DNA of 64,000 nucleotides from Zygosaccharomyces rouxii (Eukaryota; Ascomycota; Saccharomycetes; Saccharomycetales; Saccharomycetaceae): NCBI RefSeq assembly GCF_000026365.1, contig NC_012993.1:1426001-1490000 (forward strand), in the 5' to 3' direction. Position numbers and translations under genes: made by a program. Each line of letters opens with the position of its first letter. The first letter of the stretch is position 1. The notes under the pieces were generated by a model. That model worked only from the letters and a program-made list of their open reading frames with translations, was not told the DNA's origin and searched no databases. Of the stretch, positions 9,001 to 19,400 are shown in pieces.

Positions 9001-10237
9001 TGTTCCATCATCTACCTATTCTGAAAGCTCTTCAAGTGCACCATCTGTTCAATCCTTTAGTTCAAAACCAGCCTCAAGCAGGCCTGGTAGTTCTCTGGTT
9101 TCTTCATCCCAAACTGAAAGCAAACCATCCACTGCAAGCACCGTATCTACCGTTATTACCACTGTCAGTGGAGTTTCAACTTCCTACACAACTTGGTGTC
9201 CATTGACTTCTTCGACTGAGTTCGGTGCTCCTTCTAGTAGTCCAGTATCTAGTAGCGGTGATACAACTTCTACCGCAGTTTCAACCACTGAAGCAACTCC
9301 AGCCCCATCTTCCTCTGGTGCAGCCCCAAGTTCTTCGGCGTCTGTGGAAGCATCCTCTCATACTACTGATACTTCATCAAGTACACCTCAAGCTTCTAGC
9401 ACAATTTCAACTGTTATAACTACAGTTAGCGGTGTATCCACTTCTTATACCACTTGGTGCCCATTGTCTGATTCTAGTGCTACTGCCTCTGGTTCTTCTT
9501 TTGCTGAAACTTCTCCAGCGGCTACTGGATCTACAGCTCCAAGTCAAGCTATTTCTAGTGGAGTTCCTTCAAGTACTTCGGCAGCATTTTCTTCACTTGC
9601 ACCAGCTTCTCAAACCACTTCTTCACCAACTTCAACCGGCGGTGTTACGACTGAAGTGGCTAACTCTTGGAAGACCGTCACTATTTCGACCGAAGTCTGT
9701 TCCAATGGTGCTTGCGAAACGTCTGCCGTTGTAACAACCACTCCACATGTGATTACTCACTATAGTACCTATGTTTACACCAGCAGCTGGGGTAATCACT
9801 CGTTTACAAATACAAGTGGTCCCGTACCGTCCTCGACAAGCCTCCAAAGCTCATTGGCTCCAACTACAGCAGCACCAAGTGCAAATTCCACTCTTTCCAC
9901 GATCCAAACTACCATTAACGGGACTTCAACAGTTTATTCCACTTGGTGCCCATTGACTGCAACTTCCTCAGACCACGTTACTGCTAGTGAAAATACCAAA
10001 ATACTAGCTTCCACTTCAAGCACCCTGTCTTCTAGTTCTCAGGTACCCACGTCAGCTGCTAACAATAAGAACATTGATGCTACAGCAACTAAACCAAAGG
10101 GTACTTCCTCCTCAGCTCCTAATGCTGGCGCTTCCACATTTTCCGGACCCTCCATCTCTGCTTACAGTGGTGCAGCCGGGAGATTGATTAGGAACCGTTC
10201 TCTATCTTTATTAGGAGCTCTTGTATTCCTAATTTGA
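6089..10237 (+). CDS. FIG2: FIG2/AGA1-like GPI-anchored cell-wall adhesin, Ser/Thr-rich with many internal repeats
   Basis: The frame is open from about 6005, but the first ATG giving a secretion signal is at 6089 (MKYFRLILALAPVIDSSFAQ, cleavage after SFA). That leaves 1382 residues. The body is over half Ser/Thr. Two Cys-bearing motifs recur: nine copies of a domain ending TSYTTWCPLT, and five copies of a domain with STEVCSHGGCTKSMITTTSK. Both are characteristic of Fig2 and Aga1. The C-terminus is a small-residue stretch followed by RNRSLSLLGALVFLI, a GPI-attachment signal. The gene lies between ABP1 and YCR090C, exactly where S. cerevisiae has FIG2 (YCR089W). Role: mating-induced wall mannoprotein in agglutination and shmoo integrity. 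Internal DNA repeats are extensive, so length should vary between strains. AGA1 is the paralogue, and a pre-duplication gene may combine roles of both. Confidence 0.92.
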   Translation: MKYFRLILALAPVIDSSFAQFSPNAGGSSGPGGSNDTSTPSSIAPAPSGSSSLSSWGVSSVPSSTPPSPSDTTVFGTTTSNTESWNTVVVSTEVCSHEGCTNSMITTTSKPDSTSAPSSASYGIPSSSHSSLAARSSSSAPSGPSGSSSVPSGSSNTPSVHTASSLSTVVTTISGTTTSYVTWCPLTSGSSSPSSAPSGPSGSSGVPSSSYSSLASRFSSSSSSAPASSSSAPASSSSAPASSSSAPASSSSAPSVPSSSDTTVVGTTTSATESWKTITISTEVCSHGGCTKSMITTTSKPSASSSAPSSAPSSAPSLSVHTVSSLSTVVSTISGTVTSYTTWCPLTTTSSSPSSAPSSSSGSSSSIPSSSYSSVAARFSSSASGSSSTPSPTVHTISSLSTIVSTISGTVTSYTTWCPLTTTSSSPSSAPSSSSGSSSSIPSSSYSSVAARFSSSASGSSSTPSPSVHTISSLSTVVSTISGTVTSYTTWCPLTTTSSSQSSAASSPAVSSSTPAVSSSTPAVSSSTPAVSSSTPAVSSSASSVSSSASSVSLSAQSSPSASSSTPSASSSISSGSSSAPSSTPSGPSGSSSIPITSYSSLAARSSSSAPSGPSGSSSAPSNVTTPVSSSTIGTTTSGSDTTLVGTTTSATEFWKTITVSTEVCSHGGCTKSMITTTSKPSASSSTPSSIPSGPSSSSSAPSPSVHTVSSLSTVVSTINGTSTSYTTWCPLTSGSSSPSSAPSSTPSGPSSSSSAPSSTPSGPSSSSSVSITSYSSLAARSSSSAPSGPSGSSSAPSNVTTPVSSSTIGTTTSGSDTTLVGTTTSATESRNTVTVSTEVCSHGSCTTSTITSTSKPSTPSSTPSGSSSSTKPSGSTSSGSKPASLTTTSESSTPVLSSSQASETTHITSSILTVITTVSGTATSYTTWCPLTSTTVGSSTGYIPVTSASSTLSSTEAGSSSGPSSSTSSSVPSSTYSESSSSAPSVQSFSSKPASSRPGSSLVSSSQTESKPSTASTVSTVITTVSGVSTSYTTWCPLTSSTEFGAPSSSPVSSSGDTTSTAVSTTEATPAPSSSGAAPSSSASVEASSHTTDTSSSTPQASSTISTVITTVSGVSTSYTTWCPLSDSSATASGSSFAETSPAATGSTAPSQAISSGVPSSTSAAFSSLAPASQTTSSPTSTGGVTTEVANSWKTVTISTEVCSNGACETSAVVTTTPHVITHYSTYVYTSSWGNHSFTNTSGPVPSSTSLQSSLAPTTAAPSANSTLSTIQTTINGTSTVYSTWCPLTATSSDHVTASENTKILASTSSTLSSSSQVPTSAANNKNIDATATKPKGTSSSAPNAGASTFSGPSISAYSGAAGRLIRNRSLSLLGALVFLI
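6751..6855 (+). repeat. 21-bp coding minisatellite (SSSAPAS unit) in the adhesin gene
   Basis: The unit TAGCTCAAGTGCTCCTGCTAG is repeated four times perfectly from 6751 to 6834, followed by a diverged fifth copy. It encodes tandem SSSAPAS heptapeptides. The period is a multiple of three, so copy changes keep the reading frame. Confidence 0.95.
7097..7540 (+). repeat. 222-bp tandem duplication in the adhesin gene (74 codons)
   Basis: The segment starting GTGACTTCTTACACTACATG at 7097 recurs at 7319, so the period is 222 bp. Most of each copy is identical. Each unit encodes one complete TWCPLT domain plus its Ser-rich spacer. Confidence 0.9.
7611..7750 (+). repeat. Second 21-bp minisatellite (SSTPAVS / SSASSVS units)
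   Basis: About six imperfect 21-bp copies encoding SSTPAVS, drifting to SSASSVS at the 3' end. This unit is independent of the one at 6751. Confidence 0.85.
7872..8576 (+). repeat. 528-bp spaced duplication with a 177-bp identical core in the adhesin gene
   Basis: 7872–8048 and 8400–8576 read identically over 177 bp by eye, offset by 528 bp (176 codons). The core encodes SYSSLAARSS… through GTTTSATE. Identity at silent sites points to a recent duplication or gene conversion. Confidence 0.9.
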
Positions 10238-10346
10238 TAACCAAATCGTAACTTTTCAAAAAGTTTAAAGTAAAGCTCTAACCTTTTAAAATTCATCTCT
10301 ATATATAAAAAAAAGAGTATTACTAGTGATCCAAAATTTTTCTTTT

Positions 10347-10898
10347 TTACTTTCCTTTAACAACTTCAGACTTGAATTCAGTAACTGTCACTTCTTCCCC
10401 AGAATCATCGTCGTAATCATATAGTTCACCATCTTCTAATTGAAACTCCATTGTCTTACCAGAGCTCAATTCCGCTAAAAAGGTCAAGTTATCGGGGTAG
10501 AACCCAGTTACTTCACAACCCCTACAATCCAATGACAGAAGGAAACACTTCCCTTGAGTATTCCGTAAATTGTGCTTCTTTCTCTGAACTTGAGTTTTTT
10601 CAATATTTTCCTTATTATCTTCAACTGCATCGTTATAAAGGGAATCTTCAAACGGATTCAAATCGATAGAAACTTCTTTACCACAAAATTTACATTTCAT
10701 AACAAATGATGCTTCACCTCTACTCCCTGGCAATGGAGTCCTTTCAAATCTGTTTATAACCACTGTCGAATCGTGCTTTTCCCTACAAGATGTACATACT
10801 AGATCAAAGGTATATTCCGCAGGATTAGACTCAGTATCTTTGGGGCAGATACGCTTGATATTCTCAGAAAGATTAGCATCGACAACTAAGTACAGCAT
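10347..10898 (-). CDS. YCR090C homologue, DUF866/UPF0587 zinc-binding protein
   Basis: 183 residues, close to the 182 of S. cerevisiae YCR090C. It carries paired cysteine motifs: CTSC near residues 35–38, CKFC near 69–72, and CRGCE near 125. Conserved segments are SRGEASFVMKCKFCGKEVSI and FLLSLDCRGCEVTGFYPD, the core of the UPF0587/CXXC motif family. The likely fold is a small beta-sandwich binding one zinc. The biological role is unknown in yeast. The ATG at 10896–10898 begins MLYLVVDANL, which fits the family start. Confidence 0.92.
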   Translation of the reverse strand: MLYLVVDANLSENIKRICPKDTESNPAEYTFDLVCTSCREKHDSTVVINRFERTPLPGSRGEASFVMKCKFCGKEVSIDLNPFEDSLYNDAVEDNKENIEKTQVQRKKHNLRNTQGKCFLLSLDCRGCEVTGFYPDNLTFLAELSSGKTMEFQLEDGELYDYDDDSGEEVTVTEFKSEVVKGK

Positions 10899-11087
10899 CT
10901 CTTAATAAAATCCCAGAACCGCTTCTCTTTGATCTCCTTATCCAATACTATACTGTGTAATAACGTATTCTGCCTTTTTTTTTTTTTTTCAGTTCAAGCT
11001 TAATGAAAAAAGCTCTTGATAATGATATACTAGTTAACGTAGAAAAAGCATCGCCACGAACAATTTATACCCTCCACCCCCAATTCG

Positions 11088-12362
11088 ATGCATAAAAACC
11101 ATTTCCGTACCGTCTGGAGGCGATGGTACAACACTAGCATCAGGAGTGGTTTTTTCCCCAACGCTAGAAGCCATGCTGGTGGATTATTGTTGAATTCAAG
11201 ACACAATAGTGTAGCCAAGACTCTCTGGAAATATTTCAATGCACCTGGAAATTTAATGTTTGTTACTTGTAATTTAGTCACATTTGCAGGATTTGTTACC
11301 ATAAATTCAATGACAACTTCGAATCGTGAAAGATTGACAGAAGCCAAACTTTTAGCAGCGGAATCGAGCCTTGAAGTTGAAGTACGAAGTGAAGAACAGG
11401 AGTCACCTCTCACAGAATATACTACTAGTAATTTTTGGTGTCCTGCTAAATCTCCACCATTGGCCACATACGATTCACAAATGGCAAAGATGTCACTTTT
11501 CCACATGTTATATGCCTTTTACCTGTACAGAAGCGTACTCATCGCTGAGGAAGATAGGAAAGTACGACTACCTGAAGATTGGAAACAGGAAGTAGGATAT
11601 CTTCGAGACAACAACACCACCAGAACTAGCTGCACTCACAAGGAGATGGATAATTTTTATAACGAATGGAAACAAGAATTCTTACAAGTATTTGCAGATC
11701 TCAACAAATCACAGAGATTTAATCTCCCTACATGGAAAGACTATCCCAAACCATTGAAAATTATATGTGAAAAATTATACCACAATGACATGGAAAACAT
11801 TCATGATTTTGCAGACTTTTACGATCAGACGCCCTCATTGGGTTTTAAAAGATTGTTAAGAAGGTGGTTATTAGACTATACCCATCTAGTCTCTGCAACA
11901 CCGTCAACTGCAAATGAAAAATTCTACAGACAACTGTTGTATGATAGCCAGGGAGATGAAGTTATATTTAACAATTTTGCATCCCTACTTTTGAACCCAA
12001 CAGATAATCGTAGGACTTGCTTCCTACCGAAGCAAGACCTGTACCAAATTCAGAGCGCATCCATAGACACCGTACTACTGGTACTTCAGGGCTATGTTCA
12101 TCAAAGAGAGAAAATGGGCAAGAATCATAATGGCCCCATAATAAGACTGCTATCAATGCTGAAAAAGGATTGTGTTGTAGGTCCAGGAGATCAACCCAAG
12201 AGTAAATGTGTTAGAATAATGCTCCCGACAGATGACCAAAGAGATTTATTAGAGATGATTATGACACCCCAAAAACGTAAAAAGAGTTTAGCACTGGTTT
12301 CTCATCATTCAGAGGCCATAAAACTGCTAGACTCAATATCAAGATGGAATCGTCCTACCTAG
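11088..12362 (+). CDS. PET494: Pet494-like mitochondrial COX3 translational activator
   Basis: 424 residues. The N-terminus is basic and lacks acids (MHKNHFRTVWRRWYNTSIRS), as in a mitochondrial targeting sequence. A hydrophobic segment near residues 55–75 (LMFVTCNLVTFAGFVTIN) could be a membrane anchor. The rest is soluble with no catalytic motif I recognise. Naming relies mainly on position: it precedes TRM112 and FPK1/KIN82, as PET494 (YNR045W) does in S. cerevisiae, and the membrane segment has the expected place. Pet494 binds the COX3 mRNA leader with Pet54 and Pet122 at the inner membrane. S. cerevisiae Pet494 is 489 residues, and these proteins diverge fast, so a shorter orthologue is not surprising. 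Confidence 0.75.
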   Translation: MHKNHFRTVWRRWYNTSIRSGFFPNARSHAGGLLLNSRHNSVAKTLWKYFNAPGNLMFVTCNLVTFAGFVTINSMTTSNRERLTEAKLLAAESSLEVEVRSEEQESPLTEYTTSNFWCPAKSPPLATYDSQMAKMSLFHMLYAFYLYRSVLIAEEDRKVRLPEDWKQEVGYLRDNNTTRTSCTHKEMDNFYNEWKQEFLQVFADLNKSQRFNLPTWKDYPKPLKIICEKLYHNDMENIHDFADFYDQTPSLGFKRLLRRWLLDYTHLVSATPSTANEKFYRQLLYDSQGDEVIFNNFASLLLNPTDNRRTCFLPKQDLYQIQSASIDTVLLVLQGYVHQREKMGKNHNGPIIRLLSMLKKDCVVGPGDQPKSKCVRIMLPTDDQRDLLEMIMTPQKRKKSLALVSHHSEAIKLLDSISRWNRPT

Positions 12363-12454
12363 GCGGCAAACTTAACGTGCCGGGAAATCGGTATTATTTC
12401 TCCACTTGTTTTATGATATCATTAACGACGAATCTGAAAAATTTGAAAAAAAAA

Positions 12455-12490
12455 GAGATGAGATGAGATGAGATGAGATAAGATGAGAAG
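12455..12490 (+). repeat. GATGA/GAGAT pentanucleotide run (PAC-like) before TRM112
   Basis: About six AGATG(A) units in tandem, beginning about 110 bp upstream of the TRM112 ATG. TGAAAAATTT at 12435–12444, just upstream, matches the ribosomal-RNA-processing element (RRPE). Repeated GATGAG resembles the PAC element, so the array may be a regulatory site cluster rather than a neutral microsatellite. Confidence 0.6.
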
Positions 12491-12564
12491 GAATAGGAAT
12501 AGTAATTGGAACAATAAGAAAAGTAATCCTATTCCATTGCATTGGTACCATTCCCTCAATCACC

Positions 12565-12966
12565 ATGAAATTACTTACTTCTAACTTTCTCAAGTGCTCA
12601 GTTAAAGCCTGTGATAACAGTAACGAAAATTTCCCACTACGATACGATGCGAACTGTCAATTACAACAAGATGAAAGCATCGATTGCAATCCAGAGTTTC
12701 TGATCAACATTTTGGAAAGAGTGGATTGGAACGCGTTGGTTCAAGTAGCATCAGATTTAGGCAATAAAAGTTTACCACCACAGAAACCAGAATTGTCGCC
12801 AGGCGATGACTTAACAGATGATGACTTAGCAATTATTAGAGATATGCACAGTTTACTCATCCAAACATCGATTGTTGAGGGCCAGATGTCGTGTAGAAAC
12901 TGTGGTCACGTGTACTACATCAAGAACGGTATACCAAACTTATTACTACCACCACATCTTGCATAA
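12565..12966 (+). CDS. TRM112: Trm112, activating subunit of methyltransferases
   Basis: 133 residues, essentially the S. cerevisiae length (135). It begins MKLLTSNFLKCSVKACDNSN, giving the first zinc pair C11 and C16. The second pair is CRNCGHVYYIKNGIPNLL near residue 111. Between them is the helical insertion typical of Trm112. The protein is the obligate partner of Trm9, Trm11, Mtq2 and Bud23, so it acts in tRNA modification, eRF1 methylation and 18S rRNA maturation. The PAC/RRPE-like sites upstream agree with a ribosome-biogenesis expression programme. Confidence 0.97.
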   Translation: MKLLTSNFLKCSVKACDNSNENFPLRYDANCQLQQDESIDCNPEFLINILERVDWNALVQVASDLGNKSLPPQKPELSPGDDLTDDDLAIIRDMHSLLIQTSIVEGQMSCRNCGHVYYIKNGIPNLLLPPHLA

Positions 12967-13375
12967 GGGAGAAACACAAGCATGCATGCTGATAGACACT
13001 TACACTGAGGATCCACTGGAATTCGTTTCGTTATAGTATTGCTATAAGTTTATTATTATGTTATATAGAGGCATTTGATTTACTATTCACCATCGTATGG
13101 GATGATGAGCTTACCAAGCCCTTTTCATACGGAAACTAAAAGGAGAATATGATCAACATGGGAAACCATGCTGTTGGTGACACATTTCAGTTGAAATTAA
13201 GGTTTGTAGGAGTGGTAAGAGGTTTAAAGGAGTTACAACTTCAAGTTCAGTTCAATTCAATTATTAGGAATACCTAGGGTTAGTTTCCAATCTTCGTTTC
13301 AGCGTTTTTCCTGAGCTTTTTCTCTTTCACTTTATTCTATACCTCGAATTCTTACAAATCTTTTGACCACCAAGT
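12967..13375 (+). promoter_or_regulatory. Upstream region of the FPK1/KIN82 kinase gene
   Basis: 409 bp without a gene. The last 100 bp are T-rich (near 13300–13335) and precede the ATG at 13376. I see no named binding site. Confidence 0.4.
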
Positions 13376-15958
13376 ATGGACGAAGACCTATACGTACGCC
13401 CTGGCCCAGTTATGGATAAAGAAAGAACTAAATCATTTGTTAAGCGTTTCCCCCGTTCATTGAGACGCAAGGATGGTGCCGGATCCGTTAGTAATGGTAG
13501 CACTTCGAGTATAGGGACTAATCAAAACACGGAAATTGGTGGTATATCCGATAATTCAAACCCTTCTGATAGAGCAAATACACCGATTAGTGATAATGGT
13601 GGTAATGACGAATCCTCTCACACGTCGGATCCATCTCAGTCCTCTCAAGCTAAGCAACAACAAAACCAGACGGCTCCTAGTTCCAAATTGACCAAATTGA
13701 AACACATTTTCCAAACCAATAGTAATAACGGCAATGGTACCAGTGCAGCGGCATCCGGTGGATCCGAAACCAATAATTCTACTGCGTCTTTGACTCCACC
13801 GTCTTCTTCCACTGCACCTGCTAGTAATTCCAATTCACCAAGGCGCAGATCTCCATCTACGCCAGGAAATTCCAATTCAAATGTAAACTCCAGCCACTCT
13901 CATGGCCCAGGGTTGAATGATAAGGTTAAGAGCAAGACTGACCCCAATAAACAGTCAACAACTGACCATAATCCATTTAATGGTGATGATTCTTCATCTT
14001 CTCAACCTGGGAAGAATGACAAAGATGCACCAACTTTACCTGATACCCAATCCTCTCAAGAATTAGATAACAGTTTTAATTCACAATGGACGAAGTTTAC
14101 AGAATATCCGGCTGTTCCGTCTTCTTCGTCAACTGCCGGCTCAGGAGTTTCCACTAGTAAAGACCATAGAAGTTTGAGTAATCAATCGCTAAATGAAATT
14201 AAGGAGAACGAAGAAGTGCACGAATTTTATACTAAAGATGGTATCAGGGCCTCATCACCTTCAAAGGCAGCTTCATCTCCACCAGAAAGTTTTCACAGTC
14301 CAACTAATTTGACGCCCCAAGATACTTTTCTACCTTTTCCAGCAATCGTTGTTGGAGTCGACAATGAATATGAAGATGAATCTAGTTCACGTATTACAAG
14401 ATCACCAGATCGTAGCACTCACAGAGCCCATCGTGGTTCTTCACCACCAATTCCTTTACAACAAGATAAATTATCAAGTCAGCAAAAAGAGCAACGGGAG
14501 CAATCGGATAATATTTTACAGACTAAACCGATTTTGAGAAGAGCTTCTTCAGTACCGAATGTTCTGAAAAGTAAAAGACTTGTCAGTGAAAATGGAGATG
14601 GTAATAATGCTACGGTTCAAGCCAGCATAGGTTCATCATCACCATCTAAGGCCTCACCACAAGTTTCTAGCGATTATGAAGAACCAAAGAGATCTTCTAG
14701 GTTGAGGACGAAATCATTTAGCAACAAATTTCATGATATTAAAGTGGGGCCAGGATCTTTTGAGAAAGTCAGAATTCTAGGTCAAGGTGATGTAGGTAAG
14801 GTTTTTCTGGTCAGAGAAAAAGTTTCTAATAAACTTTATGCCTTGAAGATTTTTTCTAAAGCTGAAATGATCAAAAGAAAAAAAATCAAACGTATACTGG
14901 CGGAACAGGAGATTTTGGCCTCAAGTAATCACCCTTTTATCGTGACTCTTTATCATTCTTTTCAGTCTGAGGATTATCTATACCTGTGCATGGAATACTG
15001 TATGGGAGGTGAGTTCTTTAGAGCGCTACAGACAAGACGTTCCAAATGCATATCAGAGGACGACGCTAGGTTTTATGCAAGTGAAGTCATTGCTGCCTTG
15101 GAATACTTACATCTGATGGGGTTCATTTATAGAGATTTGAAACCCGAAAATATTCTTTTGCATAAATCGGGCCATATTATGCTTTCTGATTTTGACCTCT
15201 CCATTCAAGCTAAAGATGCAAAAGATCCTGTGGCTAAAGGTACCGCTCAATCCACTATAGTCGATACAAAGATTTGTTCCGATGGTTTTAGAACCAATTC
15301 ATTCGTCGGTACCGAAGAATATATTGCACCTGAAGTGATTAGGGGCAATGGTCACACTGCTGCTGTCGATTGGTGGACCTTGGGAATTCTCATTTACGAA
15401 ATGCTTTTCGGATGTACGCCTTTCAAATCATCTAATACCAATGAAACTTTCTGCAACATTTTGAAAAATGAGGTTAATTTTCCCAATAGCAATGACATTG
15501 GAAGATCTTGTAAAGATTTGATCAAAAAATTATTAATTAAGAACGAACTAAAGCGTTTAGGTTCTAAGATGGGAGCTGCAGACATCAAGAGACATCCATT
15601 CTTCAAAAAAGTTCAGTGGTCCTTTTTGAGAAACCAAGAACCACCATTGATTCCAGTTTTAACGGATGACGGCTACGATTTGACCAAATTATACGCGAAC
15701 AAGAATAAAGGCAACGGACCTTCCAATGGTATGAGCTCATTTGAAAAGCTTGAACGTAACATGTTTGAAGAAACTGTGGAATACGACGATCAAGTATCAG
15801 ACACCGATCCATTCCATGATTTCAACTCCATGAGTCTCATGAAACAGGACAATAATTCATTAATTTACGGTGACAGCAACTCCTACGGTAAAATATCGTA
15901 CACTCCTAATTCAAATAGGTCAAGGAGTAACAGTCATAAGGGCTTTTTCAAAAGGTAG
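13376..15958 (+). CDS. FPK1: Fpk1/Kin82-type AGC protein kinase (flippase kinase)
   Basis: 860 residues. The first ~440 are Ser/Asn/Gln-rich and probably disordered. The kinase domain runs from about 461 to 740: glycine loop [16 protein letters not shown]-equivalent [11 protein letters not shown], catalytic loop [15 protein letters not shown]-equivalent SDFDLS, activation segment [13 protein letters not shown] and [13 protein letters not shown]. The DFD form with a long insert before SFVGTEEY is the hallmark of the NRC/phototropin-like AGC kinases Fpk1 and Kin82. These phosphorylate the Dnf1/Dnf2 flippases. The gene stands for both S. cerevisiae paralogues (YNR047W FPK1 and YCR091W KIN82). 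CDC50, a subunit of the related Drs2 flippase, is 11 kb downstream. Confidence 0.95.
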   Translation: MDEDLYVRPGPVMDKERTKSFVKRFPRSLRRKDGAGSVSNGSTSSIGTNQNTEIGGISDNSNPSDRANTPISDNGGNDESSHTSDPSQSSQAKQQQNQTAPSSKLTKLKHIFQTNSNNGNGTSAAASGGSETNNSTASLTPPSSSTAPASNSNSPRRRSPSTPGNSNSNVNSSHSHGPGLNDKVKSKTDPNKQSTTDHNPFNGDDSSSSQPGKNDKDAPTLPDTQSSQELDNSFNSQWTKFTEYPAVPSSSSTAGSGVSTSKDHRSLSNQSLNEIKENEEVHEFYTKDGIRASSPSKAASSPPESFHSPTNLTPQDTFLPFPAIVVGVDNEYEDESSSRITRSPDRSTHRAHRGSSPPIPLQQDKLSSQQKEQREQSDNILQTKPILRRASSVPNVLKSKRLVSENGDGNNATVQASIGSSSPSKASPQVSSDYEEPKRSSRLRTKSFSNKFHDIKVGPGSFEKVRILGQGDVGKVFLVREKVSNKLYALKIFSKAEMIKRKKIKRILAEQEILASSNHPFIVTLYHSFQSEDYLYLCMEYCMGGEFFRALQTRRSKCISEDDARFYASEVIAALEYLHLMGFIYRDLKPENILLHKSGHIMLSDFDLSIQAKDAKDPVAKGTAQSTIVDTKICSDGFRTNSFVGTEEYIAPEVIRGNGHTAAVDWWTLGILIYEMLFGCTPFKSSNTNETFCNILKNEVNFPNSNDIGRSCKDLIKKLLIKNELKRLGSKMGAADIKRHPFFKKVQWSFLRNQEPPLIPVLTDDGYDLTKLYANKNKGNGPSNGMSSFEKLERNMFEETVEYDDQVSDTDPFHDFNSMSLMKQDNNSLIYGDSNSYGKISYTPNSNRSRSNSHKGFFKR

Positions 15959-16413
15959 CAATATAGGAAGGATAAAAATTTAGAAAAGTTACAATAAAAT
16001 ACAATATCAGTGTCAACATATGAATATCAACATCAATAAGGGAAAAATGGTATAACAAAATTTTTTTAACAAAAAATAAAAAAAAAAGAGATGAATTCTA
16101 AATTAAATGGGGGACATAGGAGGGCTTAAAGTGTATTATTATTCTTACTTGTTCTCATAACGGCCGTCATTTAAAACATATTATTATTACAATCACTATC
16201 GTCATCATGAGCATCAGTCTATACTGTTTTACTATTATTATTGTTTTGATTTTTTTTTTTAGTTGAATAATACCAGTGTCCCGGCTGCCTTGTAGACGTT
16301 CTTATTATCAAACTGGTAAAGATCAAGGAGTTGAGAAAAATGTGTATGAACAACCAAAGATGAGAGTGAGATCTATATTACGCTTGTTAGCATGATCGAT
16401 ACATCTATAACAA
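15959..16413. other. Convergent 3' region between FPK1/KIN82 and MSH3
   Basis: 455 bp between two stop codons, strongly AT-rich with A and T runs (16074–16088, 16252–16261). It serves as the two 3' untranslated and terminator regions. No gene is visible. Confidence 0.6.
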
Positions 16414-19400
16414 CTATTTTGCATTTAAATCTATTAGCTTCGCGACTTTTTGATTCATCGAAATTGATGGGCTCGATAGAATCTTCTTGATTCTCCAAGA
16501 CAATTCCAAATTTTGAATACGCTCATAATCAGCTCTCATATGTTCTGAAATTTCATAGGCTCTGTTTATAATGTCTCTATCAAGGTTAGCCAATCTGGCA
16601 ACATTTAAACCATAAGAATTATGTGCAAATCCTTCTTTCAATTTGTAAAGAAATACTACACTGGGCCAATTTTCACCTGGTTTCCTCTCTTCCACAAAAT
16701 CCATATGGTAATGTCGCAGTATGGCAGGATTGGGTAATCCTGACATGGAGTAATGAGTCGTGAAAAGAATAAAAGGACATCCATTCATAGTTAAAAAATA
16801 CTGCAGAACAGTAAAGGCAATAGCCTTACCATCTTCAGTGGAAGTCCCTCTACCCACTTCATCTAACAGTAGTAGTGAGTTACTTGTGCTATTCTTAATA
16901 ATCTGCATGACCTCTAATAGCTCCACTTTGAAAGTGGATTCACCACGAAGTAAGTTGTCATAGGCTCCAATTCTTGTGAATATATTATCAAAAATGCTTA
17001 ATTCCAAATGATCTGCAGGAACAAATGATCCAATTTGAGCAAGCAGGACTAAAAATGCCACTTGCCTGACGTACGAAGATTTACCACCCATATTAGGACC
17101 AGTTATAATGAGAACTTTACCATCCTTCTCTGACATCTTAATATCATTGGAAACATAATTAACATCGAGAGATTCAATGACAGGGTTCCGTGCGTTGACG
17201 GCATTAATGCATTGCTTCTCATCCGTAAAAATGGGACGAACATAATTTGCATTACATGAAGTGGCTGCTAACGCTAGTAAAGAGTCATAATTTCCGATGT
17301 TACGGATAAATTTTTTCAATGGTTGATATTCTTTAGTGATCTTTTGTAAAAACCTTCTATATTCTGCTTCCGCTTCATTGTATAACATGTCCTTGTGGTA
17401 CTGCAATCTTTCCACCAATTTTATAGTAATTGGAGTGTGAAATCTGCTTACCATCTTAGTGTTATTAACCTTGACCCAGTCAGGGGGTAAATTTTTAAGT
17501 TGAGAATTCCTCACTTCAATCAAATATTCAACTTCATCCTTATATTTTAGGTAGGGACGACCCAGCATCTTTTGAACTCTATGTAACTCTTCAGTCAATT
17601 CATCCTGAACGGCCCCGATCTCCCTCTGTCGCTGGATGATAACTTCAGAATTATCGTAGTTGTTTAAGTTGAAAAATCCTGTGACGTGCTTTTCCATGTC
17701 CTTTTCCATTACTGCAGATACGTTTATCATGGACATCAAATAAGGCATTGGTGAATTATCCAAAAAATCTGCCATTTCTTGGAAGAGTGTGGCCAATAAT
17801 TTTGACCTATGATAGAGAGCACCATTTGAAGATCTGATCTCAGAGTTAATGTAAACAGAGTGGGCAGAAAAATGCCCTCCAAATAGTGACAACTGCTTGA
17901 GAAAAAAGTAGACTTCTTTACGAGAAGTTCTACCATATGCAATGCGATTTAAAGTTCTTAGTAGATCTGGGGTATTTTTGAGGAGTTGATTCAATGATTC
18001 AAAGAACAGCTTGTTGATTTCTTCTTTAACACATTCAACGGCATCCAACCGATCTTCTATATCAGTTCTGTTTAACAGAGGTTTCGAAATCCATTCCCTC
18101 AATTGTCTATAACCAAATGCCGTCCTTGTGTGATCCAAAACCCAAAATAGAGATCCTTTACCACTACCATTTGTGAAAATGTCCAGACTTTCCAATGCAT
18201 TAGAATTGAGTAACATGTGAGCCTTTGAGGAAAATGGCTTATAATTAGAGGCAATTAATAGAAGTTCTTCATTCTTATAATCCTCCAGACAGCCAAACAA
18301 TGCTGATATAAGTTTGAAAGTTTCAGCGGGTAAATTCAGATGCTGTTTTAGTCCTTCTAATTGCGGTAAAACTGTCTCTTTCCGGTCCTCTATTCTAAGA
18401 GAGTCGTTATTTGCTCTCTGAAGCACCTTTGTAACTGCATCTGGTAAGTTTCGATACGTTATAAGTTCAACAGGTTCCAAATATTTCATCCTAAGTTCCA
18501 GTTGACTTGTACTATGCTTCTGTTCTTCGAACTCGTCATGAATCACTTCACCATTGTTAAGATCAACAGAGACTAACCAGTAATGGTATGTACCATCATC
18601 ATGACATTCTACATCCAATGCCCAAATACTACTGGTATCACCCAAGATACGTTTTTTATCGGACTCAACGGTATTATTGATACCATAGGTAGCCTTTGAC
18701 ACCGTAGTAGTCACCTTACGTTCAAAAACGGTACTTTTCAGAGAATCAGCAGAATATTTTTTTAATGCGCTAGTTTCAACCTGTTCTACTATACCAACTT
18801 TCAAATTTCGAGTAACCAGTCTCACAAGATGTACATTTATTCTGGAATCAGGGAAAGAACAATAGGCAAACTGTTTATGTTGTAGGTCCTGTGGGTCCGA
18901 ATCATCAAGAGTCAATTTCCCAGGTACTAGTTTAATGTGCAAAATTCTACTTGCCACGACAGCGTCTTGTGCAAAACATTTGTACTTATACCCAACTCTA
19001 ACCACTAATAATTTATCGAAATTCTTCAATTTGAGTTCTTTTACTTGCTGATCCAATGGTGTCAATTTTGATGAAGTTTTAGGTGATCTACTAGCTGCAG
19101 TTTTCTTCTTCTTAGGTTTTACCTCTTGTACTTCTTCTTCCTCTTGTTCCTCTTCATTATACTCTTCCTCATCATTTTCTGGAGAATCCTCCTTAGATTC
19201 AGTGAACTCCTCAGTGTTCTTCTTGGGAGCTGATCTAGCTCTTTTCTTATCACCTTTCACAGTATCATTGACAGAGACGTCGATCTTACTGGTTCCATCA
19301 GTTGGTCCAGACAACCCATCAGCGTCATGTGTGCTGCTGTTGGGTTTACCCCCATTGTTACTAGCCCTATTATCCTTAGAGTCACCTTTTGACACTGATT

